Below, piece by piece: positions 53,501 to 61,957 of a stretch of 64,000 nt of DNA; the first letter of the stretch is position 1; each line of letters begins with the position of its first letter. This stretch comes from Pseudobacteroides sp. (GTDB taxonomy: Bacteria; Bacillota; Clostridia; Acetivibrionales; DSM-2933), in contig NZ_DATCTU010000121.1 in assembly GCF_036567765.1 (NCBI RefSeq), positions 1-64,000 of the forward strand. The letters run 5' to 3'. The notes under the pieces are model-generated. The model was not told the origin of the DNA and did no database searches. It saw nothing but the letters and a program-made list of their open reading frames with translations. The translations under genes and the position numbers were made by a program.

Positions 53501-55240
53501 GTACAAATTGAAGGTGCATATGTGGAATCAGTAAACCAGCAGGATTTTTACGTCAACAGAATAATAAACGGGTCTTCACCCCAGTCTGTCACGTTCAGTG
53601 TATACGACTTTGATGCTAGCACAAATACAGCAATAATCAAGGTACCTGAGATTGATCCCTCAGATTGTGGTAAGAAAATTAAATATACAATATCCTACAG
53701 GGGCAATATGGAAGTCAACACAAATGAGATTGTGGTTTCCCCGGTATCTTCTCCTACGCTCACGTCCCCTCCTACGCCTACACCTTCTCAAAGTACCACA
53801 ACCCCAGTGCCCAACAGCCCGGTTTATATATACACCCCTCAAACCGGCTATCCGGGTGCTCCATCCCCCGAGGCTTCAGAAACACCTGTGCCCTCACCTA
53901 CGAAAGCTTCCACAAGTACTCCCGAGCCTGTTACCATAATATCGGCTTCGGACTACAATAAAAAAATAACCACATTTAAGGATGAGGTATCTAAAATAGT
54001 TGATCAATATAAAGCTACATCGGATACATATAATGACATGAATGAGGTACTCATAAGAAAGGCTGAAAAAACAATTGAGGATATAAGCTTAAGAAGAGTA
54101 AAAAGTGTAAATAGTTCTGTGGACATAAACAAAGTTTTCATTCTACCTCAAAGCCAAAAAGCAAAGGAAGCTAAAAATGATGTTGAAAAGATTTTAAAGC
54201 CTTATATTGATGAAGATATAAGAGATATACGCACTCGGATAAATATTCTGGTAGAAGGTACCCATAAGGAATTGAGCCTTAACTTTAATAAAGATATTGT
54301 AAATGTCATGAAAGAAAAGGTAGATGTGAAGGTTTCTACAAACCTAGGAAATGTTATCTTATATAATGAGAATGCAGATACTCAGTTGAAAAACGGTTTG
54401 ACAATATCTCTTGCCGAAAGTAAAAAAACATCTCCTGACATTAAAAACATAAAGAGTACTAGAGTTAGCATGAATTTTGCAAACCCTGGAATTGGAATAC
54501 TTAAAAAGCTCAGCAAAAAATTGGGGTATGAGCTCCCATACGGTTCTGGAAATCCCGAATATAGTGCCATAATGCACGAATCGGATGGCAATGTTTATAA
54601 TATGGGGGGACACGAGGATTTGGATTATAAAATACTCAGGGTTAGTACCGCATCTGCAGGTGACTATTTCATTGTGGAAGATAAAAAATCCTTTGAGGAC
54701 ATTGGAAAGGAATCCTCCGAAATGAAAAAGGCCGTCGAGGCTCTGGCTTCAAAAGGCATAATAAGCGGACGAAGCCAGAATTCCTTTGACCCTCATGCAT
54801 CTATCAGCAGAAGCGAGTTTACAAGCCTCATAATAAAAGGCCTGAACCTCAATGATGATAATGCAGCTAGTGACTTTAAGGACGTTTTAAAAACCGCCTG
54901 GTACTACAATGTAGTATCCATTGCATGTGCTGAAGGAATAATAGCCGGTTATGAAGACAAAACATTCAGAGGCAGCAAAGTCATTAACAAACAGGAAATA
55001 GTAAAAATATGTGCCGCCACCCTTAACGAAAGAATAGGATATTACTATCCCAAAAATCTGGACAAATACTTGAATTTTGTCGATAAGCAAAGTATTCCGC
55101 AGTGGGCAAAAAAATTCGTTGCACTCGGAAACAGAGAAGGCATTATTGTAAAAAAGCCCGACAACAGTTTCAAGGGCACGAGTTCATGTACAAGAGGGGA
55201 TGCAGCTATAATTTTATACAGACTTTATAAGAAGCTGTAA
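50507..55240 (+). CDS. Surface-anchored RCC1-repeat protein with SLH domains
   Basis: 1577 residues from GTG at 50507 (weak GTGAG upstream). Signal peptide (1-28). About 18 RCC1-type propeller repeats follow in two classes: residues ~40-680 with VKAIAAGYDHTLALKEDGT and VVAWGYN, and ~690-1080 with LWTWGSNSYGQLGDN and KPINIMDDV. Then come a beta domain, a Pro/Thr/Ser-rich linker (about 1085-1145), a coiled-coil-like region, and three SLH domains (about 1400-1577; FEDIG, DVLKTAWYYN, GNREGIIV). SLH domains attach proteins to wall polymers, so this is a surface propeller, perhaps binding another protein or sugar. Prokaryotic RCC1-SLH proteins are known but not well characterised. Confidence 0.88.
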   Translation: MKRFLVYFLSLSLFLNLLPLNQTWTFADSDATVIQTKQTDTIYTEVAAGDSFSAAIKNDGTVIAWGRNDYGQCNVPSGLSGVKAIAAGSNHVTALKDDGTVTSWGSVTNNGLKRNFPDGLSKVKAISAGYDFSVALIEDGTVVAWSDNPYQYEQTTIPEDLKNVKAISAGYDHTLALKEDGTVVAWGYNYANQCNVPESLSDVKAVAAGTNYSLALKNDGTIVAWGSQHNGNWDLIPQNLLNITSLAAGGSHSLALSEDGTLAAWGYYTGGFQTGSPTSGGPSMPQGITNVKSISAGNNHSIILKQDGSIQCFGLNDFGQSLTPDSTKIRSVAAGNDFTLVLKVNGTVTAFGNNDYGQCSVPSDLSDVQAVATGYDHSVALKNDGTVVAWGNNTSYQCDVPPSLKDVKAIAAGYGFTLALKNDGTVIAWGDNYYGQCDIPDELSGVKAIAASDSHSAAINHDGSIVYWGDIGNGKYASLSQSQNYIDISVGYNFAAALSSDGFVHLWGDDPSSLPSTLEQLSGAKSIHAGSDYIIALNGNKTISLWQNHSEAFYLDPSTYRNVKQVAAGRYHAALLMGDGSLVGIGYRVFFIGFAQIPTLKWKKVFTNNEIYLGILSDNSLWQWSNIIYEAAGTESEAAMLTHPVKMLEHVTDVSIGNEGNILAVTEDKKLWTWGSNSYGQLGDNTTNHSSKPINIMDDVYRISGDYSTCFAIKNDNTLWGWGDNSGGQLGGDLPNYVTPKKIMDDVIDVASGPDYFMAIKTDNNLWGMGDNTFGQMCNISDSNSKPVAIMDKVKKIKIKYYSCYAIKSDNTLWTWGNNEYGQLGYILESDSFSNTPKRIMDNVNEGIKEVFASTQSAYALTMDNSLYSWGSNDQGQLGRVTEGTNNQPAEIMDFINDLSVSDSHVLALDTYGTLWGWGDNSDNQIVPRDTQSNIIEPTLITDNVIQFSTGHRTSSYIDADGYLFRLGRVNGYTLWEPEHMPVQPFIGSASLLDDTIEVQIEGAYVESVNQQDFYVNRIINGSSPQSVTFSVYDFDASTNTAIIKVPEIDPSDCGKKIKYTISYRGNMEVNTNEIVVSPVSSPTLTSPPTPTPSQSTTTPVPNSPVYIYTPQTGYPGAPSPEASETPVPSPTKASTSTPEPVTIISASDYNKKITTFKDEVSKIVDQYKATSDTYNDMNEVLIRKAEKTIEDISLRRVKSVNSSVDINKVFILPQSQKAKEAKNDVEKILKPYIDEDIRDIRTRINILVEGTHKELSLNFNKDIVNVMKEKVDVKVSTNLGNVILYNENADTQLKNGLTISLAESKKTSPDIKNIKSTRVSMNFANPGIGILKKLSKKLGYELPYGSGNPEYSAIMHESDGNVYNMGGHEDLDYKILRVSTASAGDYFIVEDKKSFEDIGKESSEMKKAVEALASKGIISGRSQNSFDPHASISRSEFTSLIIKGLNLNDDNAASDFKDVLKTAWYYNVVSIACAEGIIAGYEDKTFRGSKVINKQEIVKICAATLNERIGYYYPKNLDKYLNFVDKQSIPQWAKKFVALGNREGIIVKKPDNSFKGTSSCTRGDAAIILYRLYKKL

Positions 55241-55253
55241 ATTAACTATAATT

Positions 55254-55282
55254 GTGAAGCGGGCCTCCCGGTCCGCTTTCAC
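55254..55282. terminator. Bidirectional terminator between RCC1-SLH and sod
   Basis: GTGAAGCGG (55254-55262) with CCGCTTTCAC (55273-55282), one bulge. It overlaps the sod stop codon. Confidence 0.65.
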
Positions 55283-55920
55283 ACTAAATGAACCTGACCG
55301 TTCATTCCAAGCACTAGCCTTCTTTCAACCTCATACCAGTTTATAATATTCCACCATGCATCGATAAATTTCCTTCGTTCGTTTTGATAATCAAGATAAT
55401 AAGCATGCTCCCAAACATCACATACTAGAATGGGAATCCCACTCCACTGTGTTAAATTCTGGTGCTTTTCTGCCTGCAAAATTTCCATCCGCCTCCATGA
55501 AGGCTGCCATGTTAATATACCCCAGCCTGATGCCTCAACCTTCTCAGTGGCATTTTTAAACTGCTCTTTAAATGCATCAAAGCTGCCAAAGTAGTTATTT
55601 ATCTGTGCTGTGGTATGAGGCCCCGGCTGTCCTCCAGTTCCGCTTGGAGCCATGACAGTCCAGAAAATACTGTGTAAAATATGTCCCGAGCCGTTAAAGG
55701 CCAATTCCTTTTCCCAATACTTTATATACTGAAAATCATTCCGTCTGCGTGCATCAACCAAGCTTAATTCTGCTTTATTCAAGCCATCAACATAGGACTT
55801 GTGATGTTTGTCATGATGAATTCTAAGGGTTCTGGCACTTATTACAGGCTCAAGAGCATTATAAGCATACGGAAGTGGAGGAAGCTGGTGCTGCCCGGGA
55901 AAAATCATTGTATACTGCAT
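55279..55920 (-). CDS. sodA: Iron/manganese superoxide dismutase
   Basis: 213 residues from the ATG at 55920, with AAGGGGG about 11 bases upstream; a GTG at 55950 has none. All four metal ligands are visible: His in RIHHDKHHKSYV, His in GHILHSIFW, and Asp and His in DVWEHAYYLDY. It turns superoxide into peroxide and oxygen and is typical of oxygen-tolerant anaerobes. There is no signal peptide. Metal (Fe or Mn) is undetermined. Confidence 0.9.
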   Translation of the reverse strand: MQYTMIFPGQHQLPPLPYAYNALEPVISARTLRIHHDKHHKSYVDGLNKAELSLVDARRRNDFQYIKYWEKELAFNGSGHILHSIFWTVMAPSGTGGQPGPHTTAQINNYFGSFDAFKEQFKNATEKVEASGWGILTWQPSWRRMEILQAEKHQNLTQWSGIPILVCDVWEHAYYLDYQNERRKFIDAWWNIINWYEVERRLVLGMNGQVHLV

Positions 55921-56048
55921 GAAATTAAAAGCCCCCTTGTTAATAGTCACGTTTACTGCATATTATTCAACAGGGGCTTATATTGTGCAAAAATATATAA
56001 TAAGCCGTAATCTTGGCTGCATTCCTCTGTTTTTGGGATTAAAGCATT

Positions 56049-57383
56049 TCATCCTCTCTTGGCTATCTTCCTGGTTAAGTAAAATATAAGTATAAATACC
56101 GGAATCAACAGCAATGCATAGGTATTTCCAACAAAAAGCTTTACCACCCATACCCTTATCACATTTCCGCCGTCAAGAAAGCTGGTAAACGTACCTGAGT
56201 AGTTCTCAAGCTTGTAATTCACACTTCCCGCAAGTTTGGTATACACATGGGCCATGTTGGAAGCTGTGTACAAGTGTATCACCACAATTGGAATTCCTAT
56301 TAAAAAAGATCTTATTACATTACCTCTAGTCGCAGCACATACCAGTGCAACAGAACCCATGATATTAACCAAATCCCCAAGAGGAATGAATTTTACACCC
56401 GGAAGAGTAAAAGACAGGATTAATGCAACAGGCATCAATAGTATTGCGGTTACAACCACGGATGGAATACCTACCAGGACTGCCACATCAAGGGCAATAT
56501 AGGTTCCTCCAATACCGGGAAAACGTTTTTTTATAAATCCCTTCATTCCTTCAGATATTGGGATTAGTGAAGAACCAACAATATTGGCCATTTTGGGAAG
56601 TATGTAAATCACTGCTGCAATCCCGAAAGCCAGCTCGGCTATTTTTCTTGTGTCATAGCCTCCGCCTATGCCCAGCAGGATGCCGATAACAAATCCAATA
56701 ATCATTGGCTCTCCGGCAAGACCTATTTTTTCTTTCATTTTCTCAGGATTGGCATCAATCTTGTTAACAAATGGCATCTTGTCAATAAGCTTGTTCCCTA
56801 GTATTCCAAACGGGAAGTACGTTGCAGCTGAAAGAGTAGGAATGGATATACCCTCCATCCCTGAAAATTTGTTGACTAAAGGTGCACTCCAGTCAGCTAT
56901 CTTAAGGGTTATCACACAAATAATAACTGTAGCCAAAGAAGAAAGAAAAATGTTTTGAGTTACATTATAAACCAAAGCCCCGGTAAAGATAAAATGCCAG
57001 TAATTCCATATGTCTATGTTTATGGTTTTGGTAAGCTTTGTGATCAGCAAAATTATATTTACAGCCATAACTAGAATTATAAATACAGGTGCAAATGCGA
57101 ACGACCATGTAATAGCTGCCAAAGGCGGCCAGCCTGCATCCAAGACATTGAGGTTAAGTCCCGTTCTTTTAATGAGGTTCTGTATTACAGGGTTTATTAT
57201 TGCTACGAAATAATCAAATACAATAAATATACCTATAAATCCTATCCCAATAGTAAATGCAGATGTTATAGCAGTTCTCAACTTTATCCTGAATATAAGG
57301 GCAAGGATAAAAATAATGACCGGAAGCATAACGTAGGGTTTGAAGCCCAGAAAATACATTGCAGCTTGTTTAACAATATCCAT
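56049..57383 (-). CDS. Orphan galactitol-type PTS EIIC permease
   Basis: 444 residues from the ATG at 57383, with GGAGAG six bases upstream. About ten membrane helices; GatC/SgcC family features include LDAGWPPLAAITWSFAF, NIVGSSLIPISEGMKGF and AATRGNVIRSF. EIIC takes up a sugar alcohol or pentose while EIIA and EIIB phosphorylate it. No EIIA or EIIB gene lies nearby, so either these are distant or the permease has a non-PTS role. The organism likely imports cellodextrins by ABC transporters, so an EIIC stands out. Confidence 0.82.
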   Translation of the reverse strand: MDIVKQAAMYFLGFKPYVMLPVIIFILALIFRIKLRTAITSAFTIGIGFIGIFIVFDYFVAIINPVIQNLIKRTGLNLNVLDAGWPPLAAITWSFAFAPVFIILVMAVNIILLITKLTKTINIDIWNYWHFIFTGALVYNVTQNIFLSSLATVIICVITLKIADWSAPLVNKFSGMEGISIPTLSAATYFPFGILGNKLIDKMPFVNKIDANPEKMKEKIGLAGEPMIIGFVIGILLGIGGGYDTRKIAELAFGIAAVIYILPKMANIVGSSLIPISEGMKGFIKKRFPGIGGTYIALDVAVLVGIPSVVVTAILLMPVALILSFTLPGVKFIPLGDLVNIMGSVALVCAATRGNVIRSFLIGIPIVVIHLYTASNMAHVYTKLAGSVNYKLENYSGTFTSFLDGGNVIRVWVVKLFVGNTYALLLIPVFILIFYLTRKIAKRG

Positions 57384-57577
57384 TTTACTCTCCATTTTTT
57401 AAAGTTTTGAAGTATATTTCTATTGCCTAAATCAACAATATAAGTACTTTTATATCACAAACACTTTAATAATGTCTAGAAGATATTTATCTGCTATAAA
57501 TTCAACTATTAAGTATTAAGCAGCCTATTCTCTTATATATTTATATTAATGAGTTTAATCCAAGGCGGTTCACCAAT

Positions 57578-58369
57578 ATGTTTGACGTACTTATTAGAGC
57601 AATAGAAAACAACCAAACTGAAACATTTTTAATTGCAGGCACTTTTGCTGTTATAATATGGCTTTACAAAGAAATCAGAAATACTTATATCGAAGCAGAA
57701 AGAAATAATTTTGACCGTGCCAATAAAGCATTAGAGGTTTATGCACAGCTTCTGATTGAATTACGTAAATATATTGACAACTGGTCATCTGATACTTTAT
57801 TGGATAGCAGCCTGATAAAGGCTTATCCATATCTTCCCAAGAACCTGCTAATAAGGTTTATGAATTGGAAGTTATGGAAGAATGAAGATAATCTATATGA
57901 AATTTTAGAAGAGCTGGGGAAAGAGATACTTCGAGTTAAACGTATTCAAAAAGATGTTGTCAGCTACAGATCTGATGACTCAATAAGCTCAATACGTTAC
58001 TTCCTTCACAGTATAAAAGCCAGCTCATTCATTCAGCCCTTTATATTTTTTACCGGCGTCTTATTTGTTGCTTTTTATATATTAATATCTGTTTATCAGT
58101 TCTCAATATCTGATAATCTGGAAAAATTATGTGTTGTTTTAACTTTTATAAATTCTCTTTTTTATTTTTTCTTTGCTTTGCTTTTTATGGAAATACTCTT
58201 TGAAAAGAGATTCATAAGCAACCTTAAAAACTGGGTATATTTTTCTTTATTCATTATAATTCCCGCGTCTACAATTATGTTTTATAAGTGGTACTTTGCT
58301 TGCATTTCATTTATATTCTTTTGGGTTTATATAAAATTCTTATTACCAAAAAGTCTTAGCAATTCTTGA
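57578..58369 (+). CDS. Membrane protein of unknown function
   Basis: 263 residues. One N-terminal helix (about 17-33), a cytosolic coiled-coil-like region (about 40-150) with many charged residues, then four helices (about 158-258). AAGGCGG about 10 bases upstream of the ATG. I do not recognise a family. It is alone, convergent with the GH127 gene. Confidence 0.65.
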   Translation: MFDVLIRAIENNQTETFLIAGTFAVIIWLYKEIRNTYIEAERNNFDRANKALEVYAQLLIELRKYIDNWSSDTLLDSSLIKAYPYLPKNLLIRFMNWKLWKNEDNLYEILEELGKEILRVKRIQKDVVSYRSDDSISSIRYFLHSIKASSFIQPFIFFTGVLFVAFYILISVYQFSISDNLEKLCVVLTFINSLFYFFFALLFMEILFEKRFISNLKNWVYFSLFIIIPASTIMFYKWYFACISFIFFWVYIKFLLPKSLSNS

Positions 58370-58553
58370 TTTAGAAGTAATGCTCTACTATCAATTATAA
58401 TTTACTCTCCATTTGCTAAAACCAAAAATCTATTACACTCATCAAATCGTTTTTACAGAATCACCTCTTGACATAATTTTACCCCCAAAATTTAATTTTA
58501 TTAAGGTATGATTAAAAAATTACTTACCCTTATATTTACTGGCTATTATCGTA

Positions 58554-61244
58554 CTAAATTCTGTTTACTATGGTATTAAACTTTGCAGCTATAAGTATAA
58601 TGTCGCTCATGTTGATAGCTCCATCACTATTCAAGTCATATGCCTGAGCATATCTTAAGTCTCCACGGACGGAATTGAAGCTGATTGCCACAAGTATGAC
58701 ATCTGCCATGTTTATGACCCCGTCGTGGTTTAAATCCTCCGCAACAAGGAAAGGATGAGTTGTCGGTGTTGGGGTGGCAGGAGGAATGGTAGGTGTAGGC
58801 GTAGGTATTACCTCGTTGGGATCCTTTAAAATATAAAGGATCCCAAATACGCCCCCAACAATGCTTGCCCCCCTATTGGCAAATTTAACTGTTACCTTTG
58901 ATTTTCCAGTCAGCCATGCCATGGGAATCTTGTACTGTACTTCATAAAAGCCGGTAGGATTTTTTGCCTGAATAGTTTCCTCCTTTAACAACTGGCCATC
59001 TATATGGACGTTAAAGGCTCTTCCGGCATCACCGCTGTAATATTTGGCTACGAGGTAATTTGTTATGGAAGGAATCACAGACATATCATAGCTGAACCAT
59101 CCTGCTCCTGTAACCGAGCTTGCTGCACCATTTGTTGCAGGATTTACATTTGCATGACGGTACATAAGGCCGTTGAAGCTTCCTCCCGTCGAGTTCCCCT
59201 GCAGATTATGGAGCAGTTCATACTGATCATTTGTAATCGGCACCTCATCTATTGTCAATGCTGCCCTGGCTTCCCTCTCACGTAGTTCCCTAAGATAAGC
59301 TTCCAATGCCGCAGCATCCATCTTCATGAGAGTAAAGTAAATACCATACCTGTCCTTATATCTTTGATAGTGGGGAGTGAATTTCAAATTATTATCTTCA
59401 TCTGTATTTCGTAAAGTAAACTCTACTTTACCAGGTGTCTTTACCATGTTGTTTTTAATATTGCCGATCCAGGTATTAACACTGTCCGTTATAAGAATGT
59501 AGTCCTTAATTGTCACATTTTTGGTTGCTTTCAATACCTGTACACCATGGGGAGCTGTAGTCATGCTGGCGGTTCCAAGGCCTGCACTTAAAACATAAGG
59601 ACCATATGTAAATGCAACACAATCTGGTTTATCGGTAAGCCCTGATACCTGCACTTCCATAGGTAAATTTAACTCCACCTTGTCTTCGGCCTGCCATACT
59701 CTGTTGACACTGACGTAACCGTTTACTTTTGATGCATTGACTGCAGCACCATTAACTGAAACGGTTATATTCTGCCCTGCTGCGACCCATGCCGGGGACC
59801 TGAATTTTATATTGACTGCAGTGGAAGGTGCTGAGTTAATGGTAAATATCACCCTGCTGGAACTAGGCAAATCGGCTGACTGAATCAACGAAAGCCCTTT
59901 TTCACTCCAGTTCAGTGTTGAGCTTAAATACATGTTTACATACAAGTCTGTACTGTTTTGATAATACAGGCTGTCATTGAGCTTAGTGAAGTTTTCCATT
60001 CCAGTTCCGGTACAACACCAGAAGTGATTTGTTTCTGAACCAAAAACCTTGAAGTACCCTGTAGCCATTGGCTGAAAGTACATTGACATTCCGGTTTCAG
60101 GATTTTGTGATGCCATAATTGCATTTAAATACGTTTTTTCATAGTAATCGGCATATTTTACATCTCCCGTCACCTTGAACAGTTCTCTGGAAAGCTTCAG
60201 CATGTTATATGTATTGCATGTTTCATTGTTAACATTTGTTGCAGTAGCAAACAGTTTACCAGGTTGCCCGAAATGCTCGTTATCACTGTTCCCCCCTGTT
60301 ACATAGGTATGATCCCTCAATACAATGGTGAAAAACTGCTGTGCAGCAGTCAAATAGGAGCTTTCAGCACTTCCCAGTGTACGATAGCGGTTCAAAGCAC
60401 CGACAAACTTAGGAATGGTAGTATTGGCATGTCTGCCTGGTAAATTGTTGGTTCCTGCAGCAATGGTATTAAATAAATTAGTTTCATCAAATAGATGGGC
60501 TGCTGTCAAATGGTTGCTGCTTTTTGAAATTTTGTACAAATCATAAAGACAATCATTCATTCCGCCGTATTCCACCCCCAACACCCTTGAGCGTGTCCCA
60601 CTATCCCATTTTGATGCCCTGTTATAGACCCAGTCTCCCAATTTTTGGGCTATGTTTAATGCTTTTGGATTGCCTTCGTATATATAAACATCGATAAGAC
60701 CGGACAAAATCTTATGCATTGTATACCATGGCACCCAGCTATTACCTGTCGATCTGCCTTCAATAACATCAAAATGTGTTTCAGGGGTTGCAAACAAGTA
60801 GCCTCTACTAAATTTATTCTGACAGGCTTCCAGTTCGTTGATGATATAATCGGTTTTGTTTTTTAATTCGGTACTTAATGCTGCATCACCTTTTGTGTTT
60901 TTATATGCCTTGGCAATAGCCGACAGGTAATGTCCCAATGTATGGCCCTGAATCATGGTATTTTCCCAACCGCCATATCTGTCTGCTTTTTTGGGCAATC
61001 CCGATACCTCTCTGAATCCAGCTACCAGACGATCAGCATTAAGCATTTTCAAATATGCAACTTCTTTATTAAAGGCGTTCACATAATACGGATCGATTAT
61101 CTTAACCTGTTCCATATCAAATTCCTGGAGCTGTTCCGCACTTGCGGCTGTGACTTCAGCTGGGGTCGGCATGACAATGATTTGTGATAAAGCCATTAAA
61201 CATACCAATAATACACTAATAGACTTTTTTACGTTCTTAATCAT
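58554..61244 (-). CDS. Cellulosomal GH127 beta-L-arabinofuranosidase with dockerin
   Basis: 896 residues from the ATG at 61244, with GGAGGAGAG upstream. Signal peptide (1-33). GH127 (DUF1680) (alpha/alpha)6 barrel at about 35-410; the zinc/nucleophile set seen in HypBA1 is present (Glu341 and Cys343 in NNETCNTYN; Cys410-Cys411 in HFWCC). Beta-sandwich modules follow, then an unassigned module (about 640-790), a Pro/Thr linker and a C-terminal dockerin (DLNHDGVINMADV and DLNSDGAINMSDI). It should release L-arabinofuranose from plant arabinans or extensins as part of a cellulosome. Divergent from the GH9 gene. Confidence 0.92.
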   Translation of the reverse strand: MIKNVKKSISVLLVCLMALSQIIVMPTPAEVTAASAEQLQEFDMEQVKIIDPYYVNAFNKEVAYLKMLNADRLVAGFREVSGLPKKADRYGGWENTMIQGHTLGHYLSAIAKAYKNTKGDAALSTELKNKTDYIINELEACQNKFSRGYLFATPETHFDVIEGRSTGNSWVPWYTMHKILSGLIDVYIYEGNPKALNIAQKLGDWVYNRASKWDSGTRSRVLGVEYGGMNDCLYDLYKISKSSNHLTAAHLFDETNLFNTIAAGTNNLPGRHANTTIPKFVGALNRYRTLGSAESSYLTAAQQFFTIVLRDHTYVTGGNSDNEHFGQPGKLFATATNVNNETCNTYNMLKLSRELFKVTGDVKYADYYEKTYLNAIMASQNPETGMSMYFQPMATGYFKVFGSETNHFWCCTGTGMENFTKLNDSLYYQNSTDLYVNMYLSSTLNWSEKGLSLIQSADLPSSSRVIFTINSAPSTAVNIKFRSPAWVAAGQNITVSVNGAAVNASKVNGYVSVNRVWQAEDKVELNLPMEVQVSGLTDKPDCVAFTYGPYVLSAGLGTASMTTAPHGVQVLKATKNVTIKDYILITDSVNTWIGNIKNNMVKTPGKVEFTLRNTDEDNNLKFTPHYQRYKDRYGIYFTLMKMDAAALEAYLRELREREARAALTIDEVPITNDQYELLHNLQGNSTGGSFNGLMYRHANVNPATNGAASSVTGAGWFSYDMSVIPSITNYLVAKYYSGDAGRAFNVHIDGQLLKEETIQAKNPTGFYEVQYKIPMAWLTGKSKVTVKFANRGASIVGGVFGILYILKDPNEVIPTPTPTIPPATPTPTTHPFLVAEDLNHDGVINMADVILVAISFNSVRGDLRYAQAYDLNSDGAINMSDIILIAAKFNTIVNRI

Positions 61245-61271
61245 AATCTCTCCTCCATTACCGTAATGCAA

Positions 61272-61957
61272 TGCATACAGAACAATGCAAATATAAAATT
61301 CATATATTTATTATATAAAATGAATTTTTTCTATAAATGGACTTTTTTTTGATATTTGTTAAAAATTTTAGTGAAATGCTTACCATAGTATTAAATCTTT
61401 CTTACTATGGTATTAAATTTGCAGCTATAAGTATAAAAGCCCCTAAGCGTCTCCGGTATATCCAGCATTAACGGTGAAGCTTTAAGTGTATAAGTTTCAT
61501 TTGGAAGATTTACATTCCGGTATATACTTCTAGTATAAACTGAAGAACTATACTACTGAATACAAAACCTTTCTGATCTAATAAAAAATAGGAACTTTTG
61601 AGATAGCCTAATGATGGATAATTTATATTTTGTATTTAAGAGAAAAGAATATATGCCAATTAATTTTGAAGATAACGTATATCTTGCTTTACACCTTTAT
61701 ATATCCTATGATAAAATTAGTATAGTTACTGGATTAACATAGCTGGAAAAGTAATATTATGTTTTATCCCATGAATATATTGCTCTTATTGTCCTTAAAA
61801 ATTACATACATTAAATAACATAAAACGAACTTTCATACTCCTACCATATATTCGAACTATCTCCCCAGATATATTTTCATTATCCGACATAAGACAATAT
61901 TTTTTATCTTAAAATTGTGCTTCAAATATTAAAATATAAAACTAAGGGGGAATTAAA
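61272..61957. other. Divergent intergenic region with cellulosomal gene debris
   Basis: 686 bases between the GH127 and GH9 genes. 61404-61540 contains a decayed dockerin-gene tail; the rest is AT-rich and shows no gene. Both promoters must lie here; none can be placed with confidence. Confidence 0.4.
61404..61540 (-). pseudogene. Remnant of a dockerin-bearing gene 3' end
   Basis: The plus-strand sequence TACTATGGTATTAAATTTGC (from 61404) plus CAGCTATAAGTATAA is nearly identical to the 3' end of the GH127 gene at 58567-58601, one base shorter. On the minus strand a frame reads NLPNETYTLKASPLMLDIPE before a dockerin-like end. This suggests a second dockerin gene once lay here and was mostly lost. 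Confidence 0.55.
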
